A DNA stretch of 64,000 nucleotides from Erythrophleum ivorense (Eukaryota; Streptophyta; Magnoliopsida; Fabales; Fabaceae): positions 12,491,823-12,555,822 of the forward strand of contig JAIUCV010000019.1 in assembly GCA_026724425.1 (NCBI GenBank). Direction: 5' to 3'. This document shows positions 13,096 to 24,289 of the stretch, piece after piece. Both the position numbers and the translations under genes were made by a program. Every line of letters starts with the position of its first letter. Position 1 is the first letter of the stretch. The notes beneath the pieces are model-generated. The model was given only the letters and a program-made list of their open reading frames with translations, was not told where the DNA came from and made no database searches.

Positions 13096-16000
13096 CTGAA
13101 TAAAAGCAAGCGTTAGTGGAACATTGTCTCAAAACGCTCACACAAAAAGATGGATGAATGGATACGATCGGATATTAAACTGTAAACCATTCCTGGTTTA
13201 ATCTAAACATATATAAAGTTTTACAATTAAATTAATAGATATATTATAAATAATATTAAAAAATATGTAAATATTTCGAAGTATAAAAAATAATTAAAAA
13301 AATTTACATATAACAATAAATCAATATAAAATGAACTGAATAGAACCTATAAAAATCATAAATCTCTATATTAAGATACTAAAATTCTATTTTAAACAAA
13401 ATAAAAAATAAAAAAAAATAATTTTTGATCAACTTGACTAATTCTTAACTACTTTTTTTCTTGATCTGTTTTGAAAGTTAAATAAACTAGTTCTATGACT
13501 AGTTCACTGGTTTGAATCAATTTAAACAATATTTGAACCCATCAAAAACCAATTCACAGGTTTCCCTACACCATCGATTGGTTTAATCTGATTTTCATAA
13601 CTATGATGAGGACATATAATTTATGAGCAAGTCTCAGCTATAAAGCACAGACATGTCTATTTAGGCTTGTCGGTATGTTGGACACCGACGCTACCATGAC
13701 ATTCTTTTTCCTGCTCAATCCTTATTTTCTGTATTCTCATTGGATTTCACTTGAACCATTTAGTTCTGCTGTGTTGTCACTTGTATCAGAGTCACAAATG
13801 AGACACTTCATTATGGAACACCATATAAAGGGAAACCAAAAAAAAAATGATGAGAAACTAGAAACTCTATGTTGATGGTATAATAAAATTAAAAATTCTA
13901 ATTCTTTTTATTGTACATATATAACTCGAATAATTTAGCTCAATATCTTTCTATTTAGTAAATTTTTTGAAAAATTAATAGTGCAAAGTACGTAGAATAT
14001 AGGATGATCTTTTTTTTTTTCCCTTTTTCAAACAAACTCATTGCATGGGAAGTCTAAAAATTAAGATTTCAGTTAGACATTATATATATATATAGATTCA
14101 CAAAAACACTAGCACGTGTCCTGTTGACATATCAAAGTGTTAGTGCTTCATGTATCTTCTACTTTGTTGTTCAATGTGAAGGGAGAAAAATGATCACTTT
14201 AGTAGTTGCTATTCCAGCCATCAAATTTGTGCTTTGCACCCCAAATTGAAACATATATTTCAGATAACAGATAAAAGTAAAATAAGATTTGAGGGACACC
14301 AGAAAATGAGGCAAGGGATCTACCTCTTCATGTAGTAGTAGAAAAAGTCTGCATAAAGAGCAGTCTGAGCTAGGCCTGAGACCCAAGCTGTATTTGGTGT
14401 CCAAAAAACTCATCAGCAGTAATGGCAAATACAGGTATACACTTCATAAGGGCAAAAAATAGGTCATACTTACGTATCCATCGAATTTTGTGAATCTCGG
14501 TGAAGTAACGATAAATCCAATTGATGATGTATAGAGCTCGGTATGCACTGCAAGAACATTAACCAATAAATGCTATCACATCCAATAACCTAAAAGAAAA
14601 GGAGATGAAGAAAGTAATGTAGGCATTTTAAGATTTTAATTCAAGTTATGTCACAAAATACGTTCATGCTGAAAGATAATACATTAAACATAGGCAAATG
14701 AAAGATTTCAGAATATAATGGAATCAAAGTGACTTTTTAAGATTTCAGAATATAATGGAATCAAAGTGGCTTTTTGGGGAATCTTCAGATTCTCTGGAAA
14801 AGAAAATGTCCTCTAGCTTAATACAAACTGCAAAAGTTTGTAGTTGAATGTAGTAGCCCAAGAGTCCATTACAAACTACAAAAGTGTATAATTATCCTCG
14901 GCTACTTATTGCTCCAATTTGAGCAGCACACAATCTAGACCATTCATACAGATTTGGACGGTTTAGATTTCAGTTTTTTTTTTCATTATTTTTTTTCAAT
15001 TTCAACAATCTATCTTTTTTATTTTTGATATATATATATATATATATTATTTTAAAGGAAGCAAAACAAAGGATAAAATCAGTCTTTCGACTTCTAGTAG
15101 ACAAAACTGTCTGTTTGGTAAAAACTGAAAGAATGTCTTTATTTTGTGTTTTGCTTCCTTTAAAATTAAAGAATATTAAAATCTGGACAATTTAGATAGC
15201 TCTAGCTTGAGCAGCACAACAGCAGCAGACAATCCAATTCCCTACAAAACTCTTGCACAGATGATAAAAAAGAAAAAAATAAAACGCTTGCCAAGAAATT
15301 TTCATTATAATGCTTAATCGAAGTAACAAGACGATGTATAGCATGACATTGGAGTTTGGCCTTTGAATACATATCTGTGATTCGACAGTTTCTTGGTACA
15401 GAACTATAGAATTATTTCAACAGTCTATCCACAAATATTGCAGGGCTACAACTTTGCTGGTTTTGACACAAGTGCAATGTGTTTGGATACATGAATATGC
15501 CAATAGTATAAAAAATACATGTTGTAGAGGATAGTTCACCTAACTTAGAAAACCAACTCAAGATAACCCTAATTGAAGCTATAGGATCAGCGTTTCAAGA
15601 TCTCAACGACCTCTTGTATCTCAAACTCAAACAACATTCCATATGTCTCCTGTAACTCATCACTGTAATTAGATTCATTATATTGAAAGATCACAGCCTT
15701 CAAACTCGTACATTTGGTGCCTTTGTTTTTCAATCAATTACTACAATTTCCTAATATATATGCTGTAACTCATCACTGTAAGTAAATTCATTATACTGAG
15801 TTAGAAGCATTCAAACTCATATATTCAGTGCCTTCGTTTTTAAATTAGTAATGTGATTTCATACAAATCAAATTGAGAAAGTATGTTTTTTAAGTTCAAA
15901 ATTAATGCACATAGTACGACAATATTTTACTGAAGACTTGCAAGCATGAAGAAAATACATTGATTTTAAACGAACAACTGTCTCAAAAACTAGGGACATT

Positions 16001-18860
16001 ATGGTTCAGGTCACATTAAACCATCACTTAAAACCTTATAACCGACATGAGCACAACCTTCATAACAGTGTTAAAATCAGAACCCATTGTACTTGGACTG
16101 TCACTGGAAAGGCATAGTTGTGCTCTTAGCAAGGTTAGGTACTATGTATACACTTTTACTTACATTTATAATGGTGATTCACCACTGAATATCTTTCCAT
16201 AATTTTGCTTTCTCATGTAGAATTTAGAATTTTCAGCCAGGTCAACTGATAAGGATTAAGAAGGCATCACATACCCAAGCAGGAATACATAGTTTCCAGT
16301 GAGGTTGTCAATATTCCTTGACCTTTGCAGTAATACTAATTGTGGTAGAATAGCTACTGCTTCAAGATATAGTGAAAATGTCCACAACACCTACCCAAAA
16401 GAAAAGAAAGAAAAAACCAGGTTTCCATCAGAAATAAAACCCAAAACATATCAATGACATACAAATACCTCAGAAATTTTTCTAAAAGCAATGCACTAGA
16501 TTTGAATAAAATAGATAGATAGAGTATCTTGTGCCATATTTCTGCTGTATGGGCAAATAATAAAAGTACAGTTATATATTTGTTGCCTCTGGGAGCAAAA
16601 TTTTGATTCGTTTATAGAGGAACTTAGGGAGTTTGAAGGTCATGGCCTTTCTTTATGAGATTGAATGAGGGGATTTGCTAGAAATGATGTAGCAGATAGT
16701 TTCGCCTGGCATCCTGATGGAATAAATACCTTACCATTGGATTTCATTATTACAGAGCCATAGAAAGGACCTTTTTCACCCAAAACCTTTCAAGGAAGAA
16801 CAAGAACAAAGAAACTAAAACAACCTTCAAAAATGTTTTTGCAGTTCATATATATTACATGTGATCATTTATAAGCAGTGACACTACATGCGCAATTGGC
16901 CCAAAACTGCATTAATAAAATCATTTTTACAAAGCATACGACTCTTAAAAGCTTGCCAATCTTGAGCACCATAACCTCTGCCAACTTCATTTAGTTGTTT
17001 TGTTATGACTTTGGAGCACAAGGTCATATATACTTTATGGTGAGATTCAAATATCTACATATTCAATACCAGCTAAGTCATTATAAATTCCTAGCTAGGT
17101 TTTGTAAAATTAGTTGAATTTATAATAATTTAGGTAACTCTGTTTGATGCATAGTGTATAAAAAGTGAAAGCAACAAAGTAACATAAACTTCTAACCTCC
17201 ATTACAGTAAACTCGTGGGGGATCAAAAGGGCCAGCAAGATGCATATCAGAACAAGAAAATAGTGCCTGAAAGTATCTTGATCCTTGTTGTATGTCTGCT
17301 TCACGACTTTATGGTATCTCATGTACCAGACTATGCCAATTGAAGTTCCAACGAAAACCAGCTTCATTACAGTGTTGTAGAAGGAAAAATACCTTGTGAA
17401 CAAATCAAGATATCGAGTAATGAAAACAATAACATAGAGTTCCTGAGTCTTGAGTGAGATTCCTGGACCAAGTAATTGTAATGGTAAAATTTAGGTGAGG
17501 CATCATAAAATATGAAAAGAGCACAAATCATTTAAATTCATGTCCAGCAAGAGAAAATGAAAGCAAAACTTTCTCTTGGTTGTAATGGCTCACAATAACT
17601 TGGAACCTGTTACCTTTTAAACAGACAAAAAAATGCAAGAATCTAATTGGTTCGAGTGAGCAATACATATTCACTTAGTAATATGCTATGGAAATCAACA
17701 GATACGATAACTCTCTTTTGCATCATGCACTAGTCCACAGGTACTTGTCATCTAATATAAGGAGGAATATGTCATTCCAAAAGCACAAGAAAACAATATT
17801 ATGCAAAAGTTACATGACCAGAAAAGTCCATTAAGTTTTTCTATCAGTATCTGATAAGAATTCCAAATTTCAATATTCTATTACTTAACATCCTCAAAAT
17901 TTACAGAACAGCAGTTTTCCAGAACAAAGGATAAAAAGAAAAACAGAAGCCATAAATGAAAGGTAACTGGCTATCATCAAAAGAGAACTTATTTTAAAGA
18001 GAGTAAAAGAGAAGACAATTTAAAAAAAAAAAAACAAATTATGTTTATTTCCATAGTGCATATATCCAAAGTTCACAGCTTCAAAAATGTAATTTTTAAG
18101 GGTATTCCGAACATCATAATCAATTGGACTTTTAGATAATAGTAAATAGGGAATAGTCAAAAGACTTCTAAGTTTCAAGAATGGGATATCTCCATAAACA
18201 ACCTCTTTCGTAAGGGTACTGTGCAATGAGACTGAGACTAAATAATCAGCCATAAGAACAAACTAATAGTAAAAGAAATAGCTCCTAGAGGTAGCCTATC
18301 ATACTTTCGGAACTTCGTATGAATGCAAATACTGCTAATTTTAAGTGGCATGTGGACCATTTTCTTCCATCACTGAAGATCGCAGACAATTTAATTTTAG
18401 ATTTATCATTAGCTATAAAGCAAACCATAAATTTAGTACTGAGTTTCAATCCAAGAGCTAGAAAAGTTTAGTAACTGGACTCAGAACACTAAAAGTATCC
18501 AACTAAAGAGCCAATTTCTATGAATGACTTGAAAATCCACAGAATCCCATTGCAAAATGAGAAGCAGCTAACCATCTTCTAGAACAGAATACTCATCTGC
18601 ATTTATCTCTATTTCTGCACTAACCCATGTCGAATTAATATCAAGTATGAGCAATAGCAATTTAAAAATAAAATAATTAGAAGCAATAAAAGATGAGACT
18701 AATGATAAAGTTTAAAGATAAAAGATTAGGAAAAAAGAAAGTAGTTTGAAAAATTGAAAGGAGATAGACCTCCACAGGACTTAGTGGTGCGGATCTTGAG
18801 GAGAAGAACCACTATGCTGAGAAGGTGGGTGAAGTCCCCAGCCAACCTGAACAAGTTCAT
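13059..18860 (-). CDS. ERD2: ER lumen protein-retaining receptor (ERD2 type, K/HDEL receptor)
   Basis: Six exons join to a 215-residue protein, the usual ERD2 length: 18770-18860, 17197-17462, 16275-16390, 14474-14547, 14324-14387 and 13059-13095. All introns are GT..AG and every phase fits. ERD2 is a seven-helix Golgi/ER membrane protein that binds escaped ER proteins ending in K/HDEL and returns them to the ER through COPI vesicles. Visible family landmarks are MNLFRLAGD at the N-terminus with Arg5 and His12, KSC (Cys29), ISLKTQEL, TRYLDLF (Arg47, Asp50), DTFRH, SLYLEAVAILPQLVLLQR (Glu129), AYRALYIINWIYRYFTE (Arg161, Trp168, Arg171), ALYADFFYYY, and the C-terminal LKLPA trafficking motif. 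VWYMRYHK and WTFSLYLE place it nearer the Arabidopsis At2g21190 type than AtERD2A (from memory of the family). Exon 1 and its upstream DNA are duplicated further upstream. Two residues of this exon 1, Phe10 and Gly30, depart from the consensus. Confidence 0.93.
14324..14387 (-). CDS. ERD2: ERD2 exon 5
   Basis: 64 nt coding for WVSGLAQTALYADFFYYYMK. If the donor GTAGAT were not used, the frame would stop at once after MKR, losing the trafficking tail, so the splice to exon 6 matters. Confidence 0.9.
14388..14473 (-). other. ERD2 intron 4 (86 bp)
   Basis: The donor GTAAGTATG is at the exon 4 edge and the acceptor AATACAG lies just before CTTGGGTC. Typical small plant intron. Confidence 0.85.
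14474..14547 (-). CDS. ERD2: ERD2 exon 4
   Basis: 74 nt coding for AYRALYIINWIYRYFTE and onward to RWI. The acceptor is TTCTTGCAG and the donor GTAAGTATG. Confidence 0.93.
14702..14775. repeat. 37 bp tandem duplication
   Basis: Two adjacent 37 bp units differing at one base (GTGACTTTTT versus GTGGCTTTTT), inside ERD2 intron 3. Confidence 0.9.
15049..15166. repeat. foldback element in ERD2 intron 3
   Basis: The left arm ATTTTAAAGGAAGCAAAACA and the right arm TGTTTTGCTTCCTTTAAAAT (ending at 15166) are near-perfect inverted repeats around a loop of about 75 bp, next to a TA microsatellite. This is the structure of a small foldback MITE. The flanks also share a direct repeat, GAGCAGCACA, near 14921 and 15213. 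Confidence 0.65.
16275..16390 (-). CDS. ERD2: ERD2 exon 3
   Basis: 116 nt, residues 120-157 plus two bases. It carries WTFSLYLEAVAILPQL and NIDNLTGNYVFLLG. The donor is GTATGTG. Confidence 0.93.
16606..16761 (+). pseudogene. possible RNase H-tail remnant of a LINE, antisense in ERD2 intron 2
   Basis: One + strand frame contains EELREFEGHG, two stops, then RNDVADSFAWHPDG. This recalls the C-terminal part of the RNase H domain of plant LINEs (usually a N-x-VAD-x-LA motif). The similarity is short and I hold it loosely. Confidence 0.25.
17197..17462 (-). CDS. ERD2: ERD2 exon 2
   Basis: 266 nt for the end of codon 31 to residue 119. It begins after TGGTCCAG and ends FTVMEV before the donor GTTAGA. 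Confidence 0.93.
18770..18860 (-). CDS. ERD2: ERD2 exon 1, proximal copy
   Basis: 91 nt coding for residues 1-30 plus one base, with donor GTCTATC. It reads GDFTHLL and SCGG where most ERD2 proteins have GDL/MxHL and SCAG. The distal duplicate at 26084-26174 keeps the consensus residues. Confidence 0.85.
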
Positions 18861-18898
18861 CCTTGATTCACTGCTATTTGCTCGTCGCTGCTTAATGG

Positions 18899-18955
18899 TT
18901 ATGGAGTTCTTCCTCTTTTCTCTTTCACTACTTCTGTAATTTTGTCAGTCTTCAT
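18899..18955 (-). other. upstream ORF of 18 codons in the proximal ERD2 leader
   Basis: If transcription starts above 18955, the proximal ERD2 leader has an ATG opening 18 codons and a TAA, ending 38 nt before the main ATG. The equivalent position in the distal copy (near 26260) lacks the ATG. The effect on translation is inference. Confidence 0.4.
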
Positions 18956-20578
18956 GGTTTTTTCAAATAATTATTCAATTTAAGTTAAGACGAGGACTTC
19001 ACGTTTCAAATCACCGCTCCAGCAGTGCCGTCTCTTTCAACCTTCACGCTCTTGGGTCATTCGCATTGACTTGACAAGAGACAATCGCAAGCCATTGGCT
19101 CGCTGCCTTTAAAGCGCAAGTAGAAACCGACCCCTGCGTTCGGTAACGAAATACTTGACATTATATTTTTTCAGATCATATAATTAAAAAAAATGATCTC
19201 ACAATTTATTTTGCTTGAGTATATAATAATTAGTTATATCAATTATACATATAAAATAAGATAAATAAAGATATGTGATATATTTTGTTGTATATAATAA
19301 AAACAATTATTTTTAATTTTGATAGTACTATTACTTGAATTTTAATATTGCTTCCACATGTATATTATGAGGTGAAGACCTAAGTATATGACCCATGCTA
19401 TACTCTTGTATGGGTAATAAATAATTAATTTTATAATATTTTATGAAAAATAATAAAAAATGTCAAATTATTTATTCTATTTGAGTAAATAATACTCAAT
19501 TGTATCAATTGGATTTTCAAGATAAGACTAATATAGATATGTCTCTATATCTAGTTGTACTTGGAAGTGCACACTGAGCTGAGCTGAGCAGAATTTTGAC
19601 ATGGTCTGGTGGTTGGTTTTTAATCTTAGTGTACAGGCATAGCTTGGTTTGATTTGGCATCAAACCAGATTGAATTGATTTGGTTGGATTATTTTTTTAT
19701 TGTATGGTCAAAATTTTTGATAAATAATATAAAATGAATTTTTCAAAAATAAAATTTTTATAGGAATCTCTATAAAATTATATTTTGTTCAAAAAAATTT
19801 TATATAAATTCTTATAAAATCACATAAGATTAAAACCAGGCTTGCCAAAAATAAGGAAGATAAGAAACTTTAAATAAGGAATCTGCCTATCAATTGTCGA
19901 AAATCCCAACATAAAATTTGAAACAAAGGGTTTAATCTCACAGTTCTTTGTAAGTAACCTACAATGATGATTATGTAAAACAACAAAATGCATCACATGA
20001 GGATCAATTGCATACGAAAGAATTAGTTCATGTGATCCGTCAACTTGGTCCTAGGTGTGCTATGCAGAGCAGAGGGAGAAATTTTTTCTTTGAGAGGTTG
20101 AGATTGTAACTTATAATAATACAAAATATTTTTTGTGTAAAAAAAATACTGAAAGGAAGCATAAATTCTGAAAGAAAAAGGTCCTATGTTATATGATTCA
20201 TCTCATTTGCTAACCTTTTTATTAATTATAAAATTGATTTCAAGTAAAATAAAAAATATAGGACCTATTGATAATTTGATAATAATAACCTGGAGGTGAG
20301 AAAAGATGGGAGACTTAAAGATAATGCAAATGCAAAAGGCAAGTTGGAAAATATTAAAGAAATGAAAGAGAAAAAAATATCTTTAAAGAATTAGAAAGAG
20401 TGGATATCAAATAGAGTAAAAGAATGAAAAATGAAAATAAAATAAATAAAAAGATTCAACAAAAATGTTGATTTTCACTCTTTCACATTTTAGTTTAACA
20501 ACATAAAAGTGTAAAGAGAAGCCTTTTTACTTTTAATTTGCTAAATTTGATATCGTCTTAAAAGTTTTTTTTTAAGAT

Positions 20579-20682
20579 AAAATGAGAAGCAGCTAATCAT
20601 CTTTTGGAACACAATACTCACTTGCATTTATCTCTATTTCTGCACTAACCCATGTCGAATTAATATCAAGAATGAGCAATAG
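20579..20682. repeat. tandem duplication unit 2, left part
   Basis: This matches 18554-18656 (ERD2 intron 1). It is broken by the 5' LTR of the chromovirus at 20683 and resumes at 25979. Confidence 0.85.
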
Positions 20683-21111
20683 TGATAAAAGACTGTTGTA
20701 GGTTTATCAAAGGAGAAGGAATAAATAAATGCTGAATTAATACTTTAATTGTTGAATTAGTCCGGATTTTTGTAGTTGAGAAATATTAGGAGTTTGTTTT
20801 GACTTTTTATGGCATTTTGAATAATGTAAGATCTGTTGAAGGCTGCTAGCCATTGTTTTTAGTTATTTCCTGATTCTCAGGGATATTTCCTGATTTTTTG
20901 ATTCATTTTCTAATTATTGTAATCCCCATTTCCTCATTATAAATAAGAGTAGTGCTGAAGGCGTAGGGTCCACAGCACATTGATTCATTTTTCTTGAGTG
21001 TATTGAAGAATCTCCTTTACTTTGGCTATTAGGATTACTTGAGTGAGATCCTTGCTCTGTTTTCCTTAATAGATATTATTTATATTCCTTCCTAAGTATT
21101 CTAGGTGAGCA
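20683..21111 (+). repeat. chromovirus 5' LTR
   Basis: Starts TGATAAAAGACTG and ends CTAGGTGAGCA. A TATAAATAAG motif near 20939 is a likely promoter TATA box. Confidence 0.9.
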
Positions 21112-21122
21112 TTCCTAACAAT

Positions 21123-21135
21123 TGGTATCAGAGCC
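21123..21135 (+). other. primer binding site (tRNA-iMet)
   Basis: TGGTATCAGAGCC, complementary to the 3' end of plant initiator tRNA-Met. It lies 11 nt after the 5' LTR. Confidence 0.92.
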
Positions 21136-21933
21136 ATGGTTACCACTCGCGCTTCTAATCACCATTCCGATCCTTTTAACAATCCGCAAGAGACTTCCTT
21201 AGACCCATTGGCTACTATAGCCTCAAGGCTTGATGCAATTGAAGTCTTGACAGCAAAAGTGGCAGCTCTTGAAGCTGCTTCTGCTGCAACTGACAAAGGA
21301 AAGGCACCAATTGGCGATTCTCAAAGGCGTTCTCATTGGGATAAGGATAGTGAAGAAGATTTTTATAATCCTCGGGGTTATAGGCGACATCCACCACACA
21401 CCAAAATTGAATTTCCCAAATTTAGCAGAGGTGATCATCGTGGATAGATTCTTAAAGCCGAGAAATATTTTTGATATTACCAAACACCCGATGACTTCAA
21501 GCTTGATGTTGCCTCGATGTATTTAGAAGGGGATGCACTAGATTTATTTTCTTGGATAAATTCAGAGCGCATTGTTATGTATTGGGATGAATTTGTGAAG
21601 GCTTTATAAGAGCACTATGGACCTCTTAAGTACCAGAACCCAGATGAGCACTTAACTGTGGTTAAACAAATTGGTTAGGTCAAGGAGTATTGCCAGGAAT
21701 TTGCGCACCATGTTGCTCGAGTGCAGAATTGGCCAGAACACTGCCTCCTTGGTGTCTTCATTGACGGATTGAAAGATGAATTAAGGGCTAATGTGCGTAT
21801 CCATAAGCCTAGAACAGTGTATAAGGCTGCAAGCTTGGCTTTAGAATATGAAAATAAATTACAAATTTGTGGGCCCAAGCATAATATGCACCAATTCCAA
21901 AATTGGGCCATTCTACATAACGCACAACAGTGA
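21136..21933 (+). pseudogene. chromovirus gag, broken by stops
   Basis: The ATG follows the PBS directly. One frame runs to 21933 with four stops (21445-21447, 21607-21609, 21676-21678, 21931-21933). Visible are the N-terminal MVTTRASNHH, an IEFPKF block, KAEKYF after the first stop, YLEGDAL, VARVQNWPE and FIDGLKDELRA, typical of the Ty3 gag fold. A zinc-knuckle-like FHCGETFCPGHHCK appears near 22090-22135 in another frame, so a frameshift separates it. Gag forms the particle in the family; this copy cannot. Confidence 0.85.
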
Positions 21934-22145
21934 GACGCACGAGAAGCCCAGAGAAGTTTGATTGAGTTTTCGAATCCCATCAAATCCGCGATGATACTCC
22001 TCTATAATCCTAAGCCTTCATTGTTGCTCACTGCCCAGCCACCTTTGAATGATTCTGTGCGTCAACAACATCGAGAAAAGAGCTCTATTTTCACTGTGGA
22101 GAAACGTTTTGCCCAGGTCATCACTGCAAATCCAGCTCGTTCGCA

Positions 22146-22631
22146 TTGATGGAGATTGATGAAGTAGGTAACCCAATATTCAATGTCGCTGAACCCATCG
22201 AAGATGAAGAAGCAGAAGTGGAGGAGGCTAAAATTTCACTTCATGCGATTTTGGGAAAGACGACAGCATCGACGATGAAGCTCCATGGCACCTTTCATTC
22301 TTGTAGTGTGATGCTTCTCGTGGATAGTGGTTTAACTCACAATTTCATTTCTGATTTGTTGGTGCAAGAACTCAGCCTTCCCACTCACTCTATTTCAACT
22401 TTTGGAGTTCAGATAGGGAATAGAAGTATCGTGCACTGCCATAGAATTTGTAAAGGAATTGAGGTACAATTGCCTAGCTTAAAAATAACAGAAGATTTTT
22501 ATCATTTTTCTCTTGGTGGGGCTGACCTTGTTTTGGGAATCAAGTGGCTTGCATCTTTTAATACTGTACAAGCTAATTGGAATGAGATGTTCATGATTTT
22601 TTGGCTTAATGGGAAGAGATATAAATTGTAA
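22146..22631 (+). pseudogene. chromovirus protease region
   Basis: The aspartic protease core is LLVDSGLTHNFIS (DSG at about 22320), followed by GIKWLASFNTVQANW. Family role: cleavage of Gag-Pol. It lies in a frame offset from gag and is separated from RT by stops. Confidence 0.85.
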
Positions 22632-22889
22632 GGGGAGTCACAAGATGATTGTGTTACTGCTCAACTGCATTCTATGCTCTAAATAGAGGCTGAATCTATT
22701 GAAAAATGCCTCCCTCCTCTCCATCTTAAAGGTATAAGGCTTGAATTTCATTATGTGTTTGAAGCACCAAAATCATTACCACCCTTTAGAAAGTATTTTC
22801 ACACTATACCATTGCTGCATGGAGCTCCACCACCCAACATTTGTCCTTACAGGTACCCATATTACCAGAAAACTGAGATTGAGAAGTAG

Positions 22890-23693
22890 GTGAATGAGCT
22901 ATTGCAATGTGGATTCATCAGACCCAGTTTAAGCCCTTTTGCAAGCCCAGTTTTATTAGTAAAGAAAAAGGATGGGTCATGGCGCCTATGTATTGATTAC
23001 AAGAAGCTCAACAGCATCACTATTCCCAATAAGTATCCCATTCCAAATGTTGATGAGCTCTTGGATGAATTGCATGGGTTTGTTTATTTTTCAAAAATAG
23101 ATTTAAGGTCTGGATATCATCAAATTCATGTTTTACCTGCTGACATTCACAAGATTGCATTTAAAACATATTTGGGACATTATGAATTTGTTATGATGCC
23201 TTTTGGATTGACTAATGCCCCTACAACATTTCAGGCAGCCATGCATGATCTTTTTAGGCCTTATTTAAGACAGTTTGTATTTGTCTTTTTTGATGACATT
23301 TTAGTTTATAGCCCTTCTGCTGAACAACATGAAAAGCATTTGCATATTGTGTTGCAAACATTGCATGAAAATGCCTACTTTACCAATCCAAAGAAGTGCT
23401 CACTTGGCCAGCCTAGAATTAAGTTTTTAGGTCATAAAGTTTCAGCTACAAGTGTTGAAGTGGACTTTGATAAAATTACTGTTGTTATGGAATGGCCAGT
23501 CCTTAAAAATGTGAAGGAGTTGAGAGGATTTCTGGGGCTCACAAATTATTACAAGTGCTTTGTCAAAGATTATGGTATTATCGCAAGACCTTTGACCGAT
23601 TTGACAAAAAAGAATGCTTTCCTTTGGAGTGATTTGGCTCAACAAGCATTCGATCGTCTCAAGCTAGCCTTAGTTATAACCCCTGTGTTATAG
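22890..23693 (+). pseudogene. chromovirus reverse transcriptase
   Basis: A long uninterrupted RT segment: GFIRPSLSPFASPVLLVKKK, WRLCIDYKKLN, FSKIDLRSGYHQI, MPFGLTNAP, then the catalytic FFDDILVYS box, FLGH and LRGFLGLTNYY. The frame stops at 23691-23693, where RNase H (VECDASM) follows in the same frame. Enzyme residues look intact, but it is not connected to an open gag-pol. Confidence 0.92.
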
Positions 23694-24080
23694 CTTCCAG
23701 ATTTTAATGCAGAATTTACAGTGGAGTGTGATGCTTCCATGGACAGTATTGGAGCCATTCTTATGCAGCAGAATCATCCCATTGCTTATTTTAGCAAAGG
23801 TTTCTCTCTTTCCAACCGATTCAAGTCTGCATATGACTGAGAGTTTCTTGCTTTAGTTTTGGCTTTACAAAAGTGGAGACATTACCTTTTTGGTTGACAC
23901 TTTTGGATTAAAACAGACTATGCTAGTTTAAAATATTTACTGGAGCAGCTCACTAATTCTGAGCAAAGATTGATTTTAAAGTTGTTACCCTTTGATTTTA
24001 CAATCCTTTATAGATCTGGAAAAGAAAATATAGTAGCTGATTCTCTTTCTAGGAGGCCACAATATCCTGATTTCTTTTAA
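23694..24080 (+). pseudogene. chromovirus RNase H
   Basis: In the RT frame: DFNAEFTVECDASMDSIG, then IAYFSKGFS, a TGA at about 23838, LALQKWRHYL, and in a following part GKENIVADSLSRRPQYPDFF. Broken by stops. Confidence 0.8.
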
Positions 24081-24289
24081 CTCACCATGCCATTGCTTGT
24101 TGAAATGCTAGATCTCACAGAACCCTTGGCAAATGATCCTTTTACTAAGGAAATAATTGCTGATTTGCAGAAAGATTCTAATTCACGCCTTGGGTTTCAT
24201 CTAGTTGGTGAGAGGTTGTTTTATAACAATCGCCTTATCATTCCCTAAGATTTTAGCTTCGCTCTAAATTATTAGCTGAAACTCACTCT

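Larger units (their letters stand above)
18554..20578. repeat. tandem duplication unit 1 (ERD2 5' end and upstream DNA)
   Basis: This 2.0 kb unit holds part of ERD2 intron 1, exon 1 and about 1.7 kb of upstream DNA. The same order of sequence recurs as unit 2, starting at 20579 and continuing after the chromovirus at 25979-28268. The junction shows a shared AAAATGAGAAGCAGCTA at 18554 and 20579. Similarity by eye is high, with scattered substitutions and small indels. From 18956 to 20578 I see no gene, only the inferred ERD2 promoter and AT-rich DNA. Confidence 0.88.

Noticed and set aside
13059..14387. ERD2 ending at MKR after exon 5 (loss of LKLPA)
   Set aside because: A 37 nt exon with a good acceptor (13059-13095) restores SWKNN...LKLPA in frame, so the gene is complete.
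14171..14428. A longer open - strand frame over ERD2 exon 5
   Set aside because: It is in a different frame from the exon's YADFFYYY reading; the correct exon is 14324-14387 with a GTAGAT donor.
18754..18939. An open frame on the + strand over ERD2 exon 1
   Set aside because: It is the antisense of the real exon; the - strand gives the ERD2 N-terminus with correct splice sites.
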